From NCBI GenBank assembly GCA_039619475.1, contig CM077116.1, positions 33,677,183 to 33,741,182 on the forward strand: a stretch of DNA of 64,000 nucleotides, read 5' to 3'. Numbering within the stretch: the first letter of the stretch is position 1; every line of letters starts with the position of its first letter. Shown here in pieces: positions 21,319 through 34,795 of the stretch. The notes under the pieces were generated by a model. It was given only the letters and a program-made list of their open reading frames with translations. It was not told the origin of the DNA and ran no database searches. The position numbers were made by a program, and so were the translations under genes. This DNA comes from Icerya purchasi (lineage: Eukaryota; Arthropoda; Insecta; Hemiptera; Monophlebidae).

Positions 21319-24040
21319 ACCGATTTTTAGCATTTCGTACACATGTATAATGTACGGAATAATCCTAATAAGATGGTTCAGAAACGACAAAAATATTCAA
21401 TTATACAATAGAGCTCGGAAACGGTTTGACTTATCAGGATATTGGATCATAAATTATTAAAACTTTTATCTATGACAATTTACAGCTTTCAGCTGAGCGA
21501 TTACCCCGGGCAGCAAGAAACCGTCTAGAATATATAATATGGAATCTAGAACGACCTTAAAAACCATTTTTAAAATATTCATAACTCGTCACCAGATACC
21601 CCTTTAAAAGCGGAATTCAAAATATAAAACAAAACACAGAAGCCGTTTCACAGAATTCAAAAATTACGATTAAAAAATTATTTAAACCCCCTTTTGGGCC
21701 AAAAACAGTAAAAAAAAAAAAATGAATTTTCTTCATAAACTTTTTTTTAAATTTCGTATTCTGCTATTCGGAGCGGAGATAAATCCGACAAATCAAAGTT
21801 CATAAAATTTGATCCAGTTAAGGTTGTAATTTTAAACATACAATTACGATTTACAACTGGAAAAAATCTGTTTTCACCAGTTCAATCTATTTCACGTTAA
21901 AGAGTATGCTTTGAAGTGCCCGAAACCGTTGCTAAGTCAAAACCGCATTTTTGACACACACTATAGGTACCTTTACTCAGCGACCGTCACACATACATAT
22001 ATAGATTACTTTCATAGTTAGCTTTGCGAATGTTAACGGTTATTACGGCTCACTGAAATGTATATATTAATGTTTTCGTGTTTGTTGTTGAAAAATCATT
22101 TTTTTAATTGGGGCTATAAACGTATGCGCACCTTTGCATGTTTGTTTGTGTAGGTCATAGAAAGAATTTTGTCACACGTTTACGCTTGATAAAAAATGTT
22201 CCCGTTTACTTGCAGTCATAATATTATAAGCAAATTTAGTGCGAGCGTTTTTGATGAAACCTACTTATTTCATAAAAATGAATCATGATACCTAGTTGCA
22301 AGTTAAACAGTAGTCGACGAGTAGGTTTTAATTTAAAAAAAGAAATAAATAAATGAACAAAAGAAACATTAAAAAAAAAAAAAAATTATTCCTTAGTTAG
22401 GAATTTTTTCATAAGTATCTCCGGTAAAAGTATAAGGTTTCGTGACAAACATTTATGCAATCGGAAAATTATTTATAACTTTCAATGACCACAGTTCATT
22501 CAAGTTGTTTTTCTTCTTTTTCTTTGTTCAGCCATTGACGCTTGGCGGCCAGTTTATGTTCCATAATTAGTTATTCGTGTAAGATTACTAAGATTAAATG
22601 TTTTGTAAAGGGATGTTCGAAACGAATTTTATCCGATTCATTTTATTTTCAACAAAAATCGTTCACCGGAAGTAGTCGATAAATAATGTCACGTGTATAA
22701 TTTTAAAAGGGAACATAATTTTTTAACGTACCGAGTTCTGTAAGAAGTTTTTAATAACAAAAGCGAAGTATTAATTAGCGGAAAATCAGGAGTTCATCGA
22801 AAGCGAAATTTTGACGACGTTATTATTATTGCTTCGGTTGCGTGTTTGCCATACACACATATCCCGGTATAAGTTAGTTTTCGTTTATTACCATTATTTC
22901 AACGCAGTCTATCCGATTACTTGTTTGTGAAGTAGCATAAACAGTTCCGTTTTGATTTCTACCTGTGTTAAGTTAATTGCTCCGGATATGCGTATAAATT
23001 GTTTTACGTCATATTTCATCTGCAGTTAATTTATCGACTTTACTGTTGTAATTCGCTAATTTATTAGAATTATAAATATAATTTATATAGAGGGCTATTA
23101 AATCCTTTTAGAATACTTACCATGCTGAAAATCACATATTACACGGATGTTTCTGATTCTGACATTTTAAATTTATGCGAGAAAACTTTAAACGTACGTT
23201 AGCTTGAAACAAATTGTATATTAAAGAAGTTAGTCCCATAAATAATTTAAGCGGGCACAACGGAATCTAAGATGTGTGCAGCTCGTTATGCGCACCGTTC
23301 AAGCTGTCAAGGTAAGAAAACCATCTAAAGAGGTCCCGGACTTTTTGTCGTTTTACATTGCACAGTGTATGCTGGAACTGACACAGCTGAGTCCTCGGAG
23401 CTTGCCATCTATCTTAAAACGTATACAATATACGCTAATTTTGGGTCTCCAGTAAACTGTTTATAATCCAATTTCAGCAACAAAATTTAAATATCGAAAT
23501 TTTTCATCTACATTTGCGCCGATATACTTAATTAATAGGAATGATAGAGTTATATTCGTTATTACTTCATCTACTTTCTGCTCCAGTGTTATGTTTTACA
23601 TTTAAGTTTTTTTTTTTTTTTTTTTAATTTTACATATAAATTTTTCGCATGCGGCGAAGCGTATTATTAAAACCTGCACCTAAAAGCGCGGGTAAATCGA
23701 AAAATTTATCGACCTACGAAACCGTTATTATTTTGTATCTGTTCATGCGAACTTTAATTAATCACTTAAAATAGAATCGTCGTTCTGAAGATAAAAGTTT
23801 AATATAGAGATTTATAGAGAAAAAATTTTATAAAAATTTTATTTTTGCCCGTTACAATTTCCTTAAATCATTGCACCAGCTTTTCAAAACAAGTTATTTT
23901 TGTATAAATAAGACTATGGCGGAACTCCCCACATCTTTAGAACTTTTTTCTAAAATTTTACTCAGATGCGAGAAACTTCTAAATGCGCCGCAGGACAATC
24001 TGAAGAAAAAAAATAACTTTTATTGTTTTTTCTTCGTTAT
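21319..24040. other. Unannotated stretch
   Basis: AT-rich DNA, with T-run at about 23607-23625 and an A-run near 22370-22385. Nothing beyond low-complexity sequence recognised. Confidence 0.45.
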
Positions 24041-24042
24041 AC

Positions 24043-24045
24043 AAA

Positions 24046-24080
<35 letters not shown>

Positions 24081-24093
24081 TTTTTTTTTTTTT
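24043..24093. repeat. (AT)n microsatellite followed by poly(T)
   Basis: Two AT-repeat blocks (24046-24062 and 24066-24080) separated by TAC, then about 14 T. The Tyr-Ile frame across it is an artefact. Confidence 0.9.
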
Positions 24094-27000
24094 CATTTTT
24101 TATAAGTTAAAAAAATAAATGGTACCTTGCGAGCCAACTACGCACACTAAAAAGAAAATTGAAAAATCTATTTATGAAAACTACGAATTATTGAAAGATT
24201 AAACACTATGGTCATTGATGTAATAATTGGAGAAATTTTGCGAAAATGAAAATTTAAAATCATCAGTACGCAAATATGAACTATTAAACAGAACAAAGAG
24301 TATTCGCGGATGGAATAATTATTCTGTCCGTGTAAAAATAAAACCTATTACTTTTGAATAAATAAAAATTCAATGTATAAGTTATCGAATGAAATATAAC
24401 GATTTTTTTTTTTTGTTAATATTTGTATTCTTTGATGTTTCGCGTGTTACACTCCCATAAATTCTTCGTTGAATTCTAGTATTTTATATATATATAATTA
24501 AAATACATGTATAATGAAGAATCTTTTTTCATACTGTTTGTTAAATATATAAAAATAGTAAGTTAATAATAAAAAATATAATAAACAATTATAACAAACT
24601 AATAAGATCAATTTTCTTACTTAGTAACGTTTTCGGGCATTATCAGCTAAACCAATATGTGAACAGATACAAAATTTAATATGTATGTAGGGGGGAGGTG
24701 TAATTTTTTTAATAAATAATAATACGGTTTTTGTTATGTAACTATAAGACTGTTCACCAAATGTTCGATATGAAACGGTATTATAATATTGGAGCTGATT
24801 ATGATTATTAGTGGACATTGATCAACGAGCTCATGAAATAACATAGTGATGTCAATTCACGAACACTGTCCAAAAACCTATAGTTAATCATCTACGAAAC
24901 GGTATATAAACAAAATGAGCGGCACGGAGACCGTCTAATAAATTTTAATCATGCCATGTGAAAAGGTACTTGATTCTCGGTCTTATTAGGATTGAAAATT
25001 CCTCACGTTAGTGATCAGTAAAGTTCTAAATATTTTAGACCGTCAAGTTACAAGTCTTAATGAACACGAATGTAACAAGAACTTAAGTGTACAACGTTAA
25101 AAATCGTTAAATAACAAGACAATGAAAAAATAAAGGTAAAATTAACAGTCGTTTTATGAATGTGTGAGAAGCTATTAGAAACATTTAAACAAAGTAAAGT
25201 GAGAGTATGTAAATTTCAAAGCTCTGAAATGTGAACATAAAACACTCATCGATCCAATAGCAACAGGTAGGTCTGCACTGTAATCAGTTGTCATGCTGTA
25301 ATGGAATAATGGAATGCAGCTCTTTCTAACGAAACACTTGTTTGTCTTCTTGATGAACACATTTGCATTGATCGATTTCGTTCAATTTCGTTTCGCATTT
25401 CACGTTGCTCTACAGTTCGATTAGATATTCAACATTTGCTTGGCTGATAGCGTGGTCTACGCCCTATATTCCGTCTTCTTATTGCCGGCATTGCGAGATA
25501 TTTCTTTGCTTAAATTAGGCTTCAGCGAGTTTTAAACGAAATAGCTCTCAATATCCAAGTTATCACTGACGGAGCACAACTTGCAAAATTCTTGATATTT
25601 TTCAAATTTTTCGAAATTTTTTAAATAAAAAAAAATGGCAAAAATTACCAAAAAAGTGCAATTTAATTTCTTTTGTTAATCCTTAATTTTTTAATCCCTT
25701 TTTAGTTTCTCCGGTTCTCTTAAATTTAAAAACAATTAAGAACTTAGCTGTTTCACGGAACTTTTTTAAAAAATAGGCTTCAATAACATATATAACACGC
25801 TTATATTGGAATTCAAACTAACTTATTACAATTGAAAATTTAAGTTACCTTCAATTTAAAACTGTTCGATTTCATTTTTTTTTTGGTATAAATAAAATAG
25901 GCTTAGAGGAAGCAGATCGCAGCAACTTTAACATAAGTGGCTTTCTGACAACACAAAAAGCATAGTATTATTCTGCATTCTAAAATATTACGATTGTGCT
26001 TTTGCATGCTTTCACTAAAATTGTTGTAGAACGCTATATTTTTATTTATTTTTCGAACTGTTTAATGTCGAATTACACATTATAATTCAAACATGGCCAG
26101 CTCTATTCGTTGATTTTAATATGTCATTATTCTAATTACTCATTTGGCGCAATGTTTTAATGTTTTATTTTCGCGAATTTGGCCGTGTTACTTTTCTAAC
26201 CTTTTTTTTTCCACACAAACCTTCTCCGGACAATTATGAACGGAACAAAAACCAAAGAAATCAGCCAAACCAGTCAAGCCGTTTTGATGCGATCAGCAAT
26301 GTTTTTTCGGATTAATTTTTATTATATAGATTATCGATATCGTTGGTAATTTTCGTATTGTCTGAAACGTCTGGATTTAAATTTTTATTTGCGGGTTCGA
26401 CTAATTCGTAAATGTCAGAGTCCGTTTTGTTGTTGTTGTTAGCATCATTTCCATTGGCTTACACCATGAGTATCTATCACGTTGCAACTTTGTTCTGTTT
26501 CTAGTCAGTTTTAGATTTTAGTGCTAGTAATATCTTCTCTTTTATTAGACAACTTTCTGTCGCATGGCTTTTAGATTTTCATTTAAACCGAGAGAATTCG
26601 TCGTATCCTTGAAGAAAAGATCCTGGTAATTTATGTAATTTTATATCAGCCGCGACATATATGCTTTTCTTCTCCAATTTACTATGTGACCGAACATTAT
26701 TTCGTCGTAGAGACTTATGCGTAAGATTGAAATACTGGATGTTAATTTTAAGTTTAGTTCATCAATGATGTACGTATTCTCATCGAATCTCATCGGACAT
26801 CTTTGATGTAATGATTAAGAAAATGATATATCTTTCGGTAATGACGATAGTTTTCGACCTTTAACAGAGTTCGAGTCAATCTTAAAACCACCATACGAGG
26901 AGTTAGTCGACGAGTTTTTCTAATTGTAGGAAAATAATAATTCGTTGTTTCTCACTCTAAAAGCAGCGATTATCATGTGTGTCAAATCATTCTGTGAAAC

Positions 27001-29400
27001 GAAATATAATCTCTTAGCTTGTAATCTTGAATGCACCTGAATATGAAATCCTGATTCTCTTCACAGTATACGAAGCAGGTTAACGAGTAGTTTGCGTCGT
27101 ATGTTATATATATATATGCAAGGGCGTCGCCAGCCGATGATCCAGGGGGGCAAGATGAGTTGCCAGGCATCAGGGGGGGGGCGATAGAAAGAGGATATGA
27201 GTTATAGGAAAAATAAAATTTATAAGTTGTAAAGTCTTAATATTTTATAAAACAAGTCTTAATTAAAACATAATTTTCGTGAAGTTGTCCATGATTACGC
27301 GCCTATGAATGCTCATCATGGCCAGTTGATTAAGACGCATGTATAAAATATTGGAAAGAGTTAATTTTTAACTTTTTATTTTTTGGTTACATTAAAATCC
27401 GTTATTTAATTTACATTTATTTCTATTTCGTAAAAACCTCATAAATACCGTTTTAAAAATACTTATATTTTTAATTTCACTGTAAAGCGTAGAGTTCTTT
27501 TTAATAAAATATATGGGACGCAGTTAACGTAAGTGATTAAATTTTTTAATTTTTACATAGTCGCGAATTTTTTGAGTTTTTAGATCTTTAGTAAAACAAT
27601 ATTTTTAATTACGTGAAAAAATACTAATCTTTATTATCTGTATTAATCAAACACGTTTTGTACGTCAGTTGTGAGGATAAAAATATTGATATTCACACGT
27701 GGTTTAGAAACGGAAATATAGAAAAAACGGTTGCTTACCGTTTGGACTGAACGCGAAAAGACCGAATTGGGAGATTCAACTCTTTAGCATGTATAATATC
27801 AAAATTGAATGTTTCAAATCCTGAAATTATTGAATATGAAATGACCACAAATGTTCATAAATCAAAAACTCTGATAGAAAAAAGTTTAAAACAAATAGGA
27901 TAGTTTTACTTAATTTATACAAATCAGAAACTTGACCTGCCTATTGAATAAAGTGAATGATAAAATTCGACGTTTTTTTCTATTGAATTTTCAAAATAGT
28001 CGCAAAATTTCCGGAATTCGTCGATTTTTAGTCAATCGCAAGAGAAGGTTGGCAACCGACGCCCCATCGGTTTCGTATAGATGGCTACCTAACAACGAAA
28101 AATTTTAAATTCTGAAAAAGATAATTTATGATGTAAACTTTTTATGAAAACCGAAATGTATTCTTTGCGAATAGTCGGTTATTAAACGGCTGCATGCCTG
28201 TTAAAAAAAAAAAAAAAGGAAAAAAAAAGCTATAATGAATACTAAATATTAAAAAAAACAACAAAAAACGATACAATTTCTAATAACCAGAAAACATATA
28301 GACGAAACCGTAATAAATGTCTCTAGATATCTTTAAATTACATATAGGACGGACATAAATCTTCACTGATGAGGTAAAATTTGTTTGTTTGTTTGATTGT
28401 TTACATGTAGGGGTGGGGTAATCTCTGAAACTACTAAACCGATTCCAAATGTTCTTTCACTAATATATATGTATATCTTCGAGTATCATAAGCTGTATTT
28501 TATTTTCAGTCCGCAATATTTGTAAATCGAGTCGTGAGAAATAATCGGCGTCCAAGTAAATTCAGAAATAAGGCGGAGAAATATTTTTGCGAGAAAAAAC
28601 TTTAATCGAGCGGAGAAGAATATCTGGAAAACTCGGATAAATATAAATAAAATTATAGGAAAAGATAGACCTTCAGAAATAGATGGAATTATAAATAAAT
28701 AGAAAAAGAAAAGCAAAACAAATTGCGAACAACTCTTTAGTATATGAAACTTTTTAAACGGAAAACTTGACACAGTGCTGCTAAAGGAGAAAAAAGAGAA
28801 AGAAACAAAGATAAAAACATCTGCGCACTGAAAACGAGCGTAAAAAATCATCGAAGCATTTCGTGCTGTATCCAAGTGAAGTTTTTTGCTGTAATTATCA
28901 AATTGGTAAACAGACTAAAGTCAATTACACAGCCATTAAAGAAAATTGTTAGCGAAATTTTATAGCGATTAAATTGCCGTAGTAAGATAGTTTTAACGTG
29001 CTACGTGTGAAAGTAGAACCCCTGTATAAAAAATGAACATGTTGCTGCAACAGCCGGCCTAAAATTAATTCGCGGTACCGGAGACATCTGGGAAAGCAGT
29101 GCTGGTCGAGAAAAAGCAACTTTCCTTTCAAGTTCATTAGTCCATTATGAACAGAGCTATCTTATCAGAGATATTACTTTACTTTGATTTTAGTTATTTC
29201 GAAGTCGTCACGTAGTAATTTATCCGCAACCGATGAGAACACTACATCATACGATAGATGGGGAATATCGTACGTTTAATAAAAACAAGTTCAGTCAAGC
29301 ATGCTGTGTCATGCTCTGAGGATTATTCCGCATGTTAAATTAAAGATAACTTATAATATTCATATTTATATAATACTAAATTCGAAATAAAGAAATCAGA
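24094..29400. other. Unannotated AT-rich stretch with two weak transposon hints
   Basis: No gene recognised. At 27119-27136 'CAAGGGCGTCGCCAGCC' followed by G-runs resembles a hAT-type terminus, but no partner end with 8-bp duplication was found. At about 28405-28470 (GGTAATCTCTGAAACTACTAAACCGATT in pieces) the sequence resembles a motif I recall as widely dispersed in insect genomes. The longest frame (28486-28875, minus) is Phe/Ser/Ile-rich and unconvincing. Confidence 0.4.
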
Positions 29401-29404
29401 TTTT

Positions 29405-30050
29405 TCAAGGGAGCTACACGTCATTTTTTGCGCGTTTTTAAACTTTAAGCCAACTAAAACAGTTTCGTTAAGGAAATGAAATACGGTTTAATTTTCGATC
29501 AATAGCGATCTTTCCAACGATTATCATGTGTCCTGGAGAAAAAAATATTTTTTTCAAATATTTCGAGCTTTCGGCGTCCCGAGGGTCTAATTTTAAAGTT
29601 TAGCAACTCGGGGATGTTCTAAACTAGAGAAATATATAAGGGGATACTCATATTTTTAATCTTATACAAAATTTTTATCCGTAGTACTCACGTCGCAAGG
29701 TGGAGGAGCTGCACTTTAGTTTACACATTTTTTTGAGCTTTTCGCCAACTTCGAAACCTTCGTTAAGGAAGTAAAATACAGGTTCGTTCTTGACGAATAG
29801 CGATCTTCCAATCGATATATCATATGCCCGGAAAGAAAAAAATTTCCAAAAATTTCGATCTTTCGGCGTCCTGGGGTGTAATTTTAAAATTGGAAACCCG
29901 GATTTTCAATACTAGAGAAAACATATTTTAACCTCGTTCAAAATTTTTAACTCTAATACTCGCGCCGCACGAGGAAGCTACAAGTCACTTTTTCCGCTTT
30001 TTTGAACTTTTCATCAACTTCGGAAGCTTCGTTAAGGAAATGAAAATCTA
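29405..30050. repeat. Tandem repeat, period about 270-290 bp, about 2.3 copies
   Basis: Units start at about 29410 (GGGAGCTACACGTCATTTTTTG), 29703 (GGAGGAGCTGCACTTTAG) and 29971 (GAGGAAGCTACAAGTCACTT). Each runs through TTCGTTAAGGAARTRAAAT, AATAGCGATCTTYCCAA, a TATCATATGCCCGGA-like block, TTTCGGCGTCCYGRGG, AACTAGAGAAA and TACTCRCGYCGCA. The third unit stops after GTTAAGGAAATGAAA. It looks like a diverged satellite fragment. No coding signature. Confidence 0.88.
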
Positions 30051-31373
30051 AATTTCTTAGTTGTAAGCTCAGCTATAATTTTTCTATAAAGTGGTCCTTT
30101 CTGCGTGAGTTTAAGATACGTTTTGGTTTTCTCTACTTTTTTATTATTGTTTACGTGAACATAATTTTTTTGCTGTCTGTATAATTTTTTTTATCTGTAA
30201 ATTTTTTTTGATATTTTATGAAAGAGCTTCTACGTTTTGTTGTATATTTTTAATTTCACTTTTAAAGGTTTATCTGGCGATGAGTTATGAATATTTTAAG
30301 GGTGATTTTTTAGATCGTTTTATATTCCATATTACATATATTTTTGACGGGTTTGTTTTTCCAAGTTTTTTGGCGCCCAGGATAATCGATTAGCTTGACG
30401 TTCTAGATTGTCATAGATAGAAGTTTAATTGTAATCGTATGATCCAATTTTGAAGTTTCTGAGTTTTATTTAATATTTTTGTCGTTTCTGAACCATCTTG
30501 TACGGAATCCTACAAAACAAGCAAATAGCAACTCTGACCCGGTAAAGATAAGACCGCGCCCCATCCAGGTTTTAAAATAATTGACATGCGGACTAAATAT
30601 TGCAATAGAGTCAGCTGAGCGTGCCTCACTGATTAGTGATAGCCTAGGAGCTGCGATGAAATGTAGAGAAAAGCGTGTTTAGTTCTAGCGGTTGATTTTG
30701 TTTCTTAAATGGAACAAAACGAATAAGTCGCCGTGTTAATCACGCTGTTAAGAAATTTAAGCCCTCCTAACGGGCGCAATGACGCAAGATTATGAACGAG
30801 AGACGCAAGAAATAATATTTAACCGTAGCGACCATTCTCATCGGGTCAGCAGCTGGATAATAACATTCTGTACACTCCGACGATACCAACGCACTTACCT
30901 CTTTATAATGCTTGCAATTTCCGGTGAAAGCGCCATTTGCCTTCACAATAAATAAGTTCTAGAAACGAACATTCTTGCTGGTAGGTATGGACTTCAGAAA
31001 AGAATGCGTTTCCTACGGTGTCAGCTATACGCTTATCTTGAGTGGGATTTTTTGAAAACCAATGTATTTTTCTACTAGAAAATAATCGAACTTTAAACGT
31101 GGTATGTCTTGATGTGTAACGAATTAATTATCATGCTGGCCGAATTCATTAACATTTAAGTTACTTTAAGCAGTCTATCTCTACTGCAAACCTCATTAAA
31201 TGCGTTCGGCTGTTATACGTACATAAACACTACGATAATTATTGCACGCAAGAAAGTGAGCGAGACTTTTACGAAGACGACCTAGAACAAGAATAGCATT
31301 CCACACAGGTGAAATCTCGGAGTGCAACTGGTAAATAATAAATCGAGGTATTAACGAGTTTCAGGTTACTGTA
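30051..31373. other. Unannotated stretch
   Basis: AT-rich at the left, more complex at 30500-31000. No open frame with a recognisable motif, no tandem structure seen. Confidence 0.45.
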
Positions 31374-31381
31374 AACAAAAC

Positions 31382-31696
31382 CAGGGGCGCAACAACCTAA
31401 CATTGTGCGTGGGTGCTTAGTGTCTATCGATGACCAAAAAAAAAGAGGAAAAACAAAAATAACATTTTTTTTCAAAATTGCAAATGTGACGCCAGGTTTA
31501 AGTGTATTTTTTTCATCAATTTACATAGTTGTTCGATTTTCATTAGATATTGTGCTAAACTGTCCAAATATGGTCTTACGATGAAATTTGGTTTGCGCAG
31601 AATACCTGTGATAAATTAAAACGTTAGCCTTCCCTTGGGGATGTTCATCATAATTGAATGGATGACACCCTCGGACCCTCCGTTGTTGCGCCCTTG
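31382..31696. mobile_element. hAT-type MITE (315 bp) with 8-bp target duplication
   Basis: Inverted ends CAGGGGCGCAACAAC (31382-31396) and GTTGTTGCGCCCTTG (31682-31696) match at 14 of 15 positions. Flanks are AACAAAAC (31374-31381) and AAAAAAAC (31697-31704), an 8-bp duplication with one mismatch. Ends beginning CAGGG(G)CG and 8-bp duplications are typical of hAT elements. There is no transposase sequence inside, so it is non-autonomous; the minus-strand frame at 31521-31706 is accidental. Confidence 0.88.
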
Positions 31697-31862
31697 AAAA
31701 AAACAATTAGTGTACTACTATAATTTACTACTACTATCGCGACACGGCCGGTTTATTTGTCTCCTAATCAATGTCTCAGGTCTTATAAATCGTGATTATG
31801 TCAGCAATGTTCCTTTGTCTTTTTTTCGTCCTTTTTCGACTTGTTTGTGATTTTTCATGTAC

Positions 31863-31865
<3 letters not shown>

Positions 31866-31897
<32 letters not shown>

Positions 31898-31938
31898 TTT
31901 ATTATTTTTATTATTTTTATTATTTTTATTATTTTTAT
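31866..31938. repeat. (TTA)n / (TTTTTA)n microsatellite
   Basis: Pure TTA units that give way to TTATTTTTA units. It creates Tyr-rich and Leu-rich frames on the + strand that should not be taken as genes. Confidence 0.92.
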
Positions 31939-32119
31939 CTACTACGAATTTCTACATGCACCTGTTGGTTGAAGGAAATGAGCGGAATACCCGATTTATT
32001 ATTGGTACCTGCTATTTTGCAATCAGCGGACTGTTGGTGCGGGTTTGTATATTGCTCTGAATGAGCTCCGTAGGCCCGCTCTAACATAGTAAAACTTATT
32101 CGTCCCGAGAAATTAACTT

Positions 32120-32480
32120 ATAAAATTACCTTCTTCGTAGAAACTTGCCGATAAATTTTGTAATCCCAGATGAGATCGAAATTTTTCAACTCCTCATTGG
32201 TGTGGAATTTTTTTGCATGGTACCTCGTGACACTCGGAAACTGGTCAAGAAGATTAGAAATGGTTTGCCGCTCCTCGTTCTCTACATTCATTCTACCTTC
32301 TCGGAATTCAGTGTGCTATTTACGAACATGTTGTACACTTATCACAGCACCATAAACTTCCGCTATTTTTCGATGAATTTTAATTGGTGCAATTTTTTTT
32401 ATGGTTTAGAAAACGAAAATAACTGGACGCACCTCGTAGTCGGCGGCAACTTTCAGAATTTCACTCACGATTAATCCGCG
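32120..32480 (-). pseudogene. Mariner-superfamily transposase N-terminal (helix-turn-helix) remnant
   Basis: Minus-strand reading, with frameshifts, gives ADYEVRPVI (about 32425-32453), then IKIHRKIAEVYGAV and FREGRMNVENEERQTIS (about 32265-32380), then LDQFPSVT. This order matches the N-terminal DNA-binding domain of insect mariner-like proteins, where '...EIHRQLxEVYG...' and '...GRTNVHDEERSGRPS' are recurrent. The plus-strand open frame over the same bases has no similarity I recognise. No transposase catalytic domain follows, so this is a fragment. Confidence 0.65.
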
Positions 32481-32989
32481 TAAGTCGAAAACGAAAAAAC
32501 ATACAGTAGAATGTTCTGGCTACAAAATGAGACCCCGCTCGCTCCGCGAGTTTATACTAACCGGTTTTACGGGTGTAGGAAACTTACTTTTTGAATGTCC
32601 TACGTAATTGACGCGCCGAAATACATGTCGTCTACAGTTTGTGGCATCGACATTTTTGACATTCGCTTTTATTGCTTGGACAGGTAATAAGGTTCACCAA
32701 TCTATGTGTACATGTCAATAAATACATTGTTTGCCGCTTCGAAGGGTATTATATCATCGATACTTATGTCGGTGCGTTCAACGTATTAAAAACTCATCCC
32801 CTAAGAAATCGTTGAGGTATCGTTTTGATACGTAGGGTGGCAAAATTTGTTCGAAACGACATTTTTATAATTATTCTTCTTCGCGGCGTATTTCCACGAT
32901 CGTATTTTACGACGTTTCAGCATTCTATCACATTCGGCAATATCTTGTTCGGCAAACTCAAAAGCTGACTCTACCAGTTTTTTTTGTTT

Positions 32990-34015
32990 TTTTTTATTTT
33001 AAATAATTTGCGGGTCCCACAAGGCAATTGCCCGTCTGTGGGTTTCCAACATAATTATATCGTTTATTCATCATATACATCTTAAGTCTAATACATCTTA
33101 TTCGTCTTATATATAATTACTTAATTCAACTTAACTTCTATTTTATTATTCTACGTCTAATTTTAATTCACAACATTTATACCCATCGCACATCGTACCA
33201 CAATATTTTCACATAAGCCATAAGTAATGCAGCTAGAACTGAGCACGAAACATTAGTTTTTTTTTTTGTTTTTTTTTTCATTACATCATTTATAATTCTT
33301 TACTCTCTCAATCAATTACCCGTCTTATCGCTGTTCCTTTGCTATGGCTATCCATTTCTCATTCTTTGCACCACGCAATCAACCATATTTTTATTTTGTC
33401 TTTCCATATATTCAAATTACATTCGTCTCTTAATTCCTTCGGAAAGTTACCTAGTAAATGACTCATAACTTCCTCTTCAACATTATCAATTTTATTATTA
33501 ATCCCTTTAGGTCTTATAAAACATAAATTGTCATAGTTCCTAGTCACATATACCTTTTCCCTTGTCGGTAATCTTATTTTTTCTGTTTTATACCTTAAAA
33601 GTTTACTGTAATAAAAAAACATTTTTGGCGACATTTCTTTATTATTGTCCCACCCGAAGTAGAATTCGTTACAAGATTCGCACTTGTCCAATTCGGTAAC
33701 AAAATTTTTAAACATCTTTTCTGTATCCTACTAATTTTCCTTAATTCCGTTTGTTTTTTGCCTCCCCCCAAATTTCGATCGCGTATCTAATCCTAATCAT
33801 TATTAATGAGTGTAAAATACAGTCTCGTAGTTTTGTAATTCATAACTTGTTTTAATTTGTATAACGCCGGAATTTTCCTAGCAATGTTATCTATGTGAAC
33901 TCTTCAAGTTAACGCCTTATCGAATGTTATTCCCAGGTATTTGAAATTATCAGCCGTTAGAGTGTCCTTATGTGTACAACCACGAACTGAACATAGAAAT
34001 AATTAACTCTAAACT
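32990..34015 (-). mobile_element. 5'-truncated CR1-like non-LTR element
   Basis: Minus-strand reading from about 34010: DNFKYLGITFDKALTWRVHI (about 33885-33945), then ARKIPALYKLKQV, an 'RYAIEIWG' block, KISRIQKRCLKIL in another frame, and a C-terminal stretch of about 118 codons (33359-33715). The 3' region ends TTGCCTTGTGGGACCCGCAA (33008-33027 reversed) and an interrupted A tail (33000 back to about 32978). The tail is nearly identical to that of the element at 6628-7350. The RT palm is missing because of 5' truncation. Confidence 0.85.
33359..33715 (-). pseudogene. C-terminal region of the CR1-like ORF2 protein
   Basis: Open for about 118 codons and follows the RT thumb after a frame change near 33700. 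Rich in Lys, Asn, Asp and Glu, with the tail NIWKDKIKIWLIAWCKE. Similar C-terminal regions of unknown function follow the RT in related elements. The first Met is internal to the element and not a genuine start. Confidence 0.6.
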
Positions 34016-34795
34016 GGTCAAAGTGTAAATAGATTTTCCTTTGCTTTTTTTTTTTTTTATTTTTTAAATTTAATAAAGGAATTGAGAAATCTTCTTATAG
34101 CGAACTAATGAATTTATTAAGGTAAAACATCATCTCCAAAAATTACTTATTACGAAAATAAAGTTTACTGTCGGCCAGAGATTTAATCTCTTATGTCGAT
34201 ATGTTAAATTAAGCATTCGTTTTAACAAATAGCTTCTGTCGAATTAATAATATTTGCAAAATCGAAAAAAAAAAAAAAAAAAAAAATGTAACAAAATACG
34301 AATAAAAATCAAAAAGCAAAAGAAATAAACACTTTTCTAATAAAACAAAAATGATTCAAAAAGTTCAAAAGTCCGGTGTAAATTTAGGAATCATTCCACG
34401 TAGCAGGCGATGCAGCATTATAAAATCGACAAAAGATTCTCGCATGGTAGTTGATTATTTTTAATTAAATGCACACTTCAGATGAATTGGGAACGTGATA
34501 TTTGTCGTTTTAAGAAGAAAAAACAAAAAACAACCGTTTAGGTATCGAGAACTGCGCAAAAACTATAAAAACTGAATGATCCAAACAACGAATAACGCTA
34601 ATAATTGTTCACCCTGTTAATTGCGATATGTAAATTGACCTATATTTAATTTAATAATATTTAATTTACTACAATTGTCGAATTATGGTTGGTTGGATTC
34701 GTATTTCTCTAAACAGGGGATTTCGGCGATATTTTGGTTGATCACTTACTGTATATCTGTCGATACATTGGCCAGTGTCCTCGTAATTATCTTAT
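34016..34795. other. Unannotated AT-rich stretch
   Basis: Contains T and A runs (about 34048-34062 and 34265-34288). No motif recognised. Confidence 0.45.

Noticed and set aside
27119..27310. Possible hAT MITE starting CAAGGGCGTCGCC
   Set aside because: The only candidate right end (CGCGCCTATG near 27300) matches poorly and no 8-bp duplication is present.
28486..28875. 129-codon minus-strand frame resembling a membrane protein
   Set aside because: Phe/Ser/Ile/Leu content is what T-rich DNA yields; no regular helix spacing, start context or family.
31792..32064. Tyr/Phe-rich and Leu-rich plus-strand frames
   Set aside because: They are produced by the (TTA)n/(TTTTTA)n microsatellite at 31866-31938.
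32145..32474. 109-codon plus-strand frame
   Set aside because: The minus strand carries recognisable mariner-type N-terminal motifs; the plus frame is the shadow.
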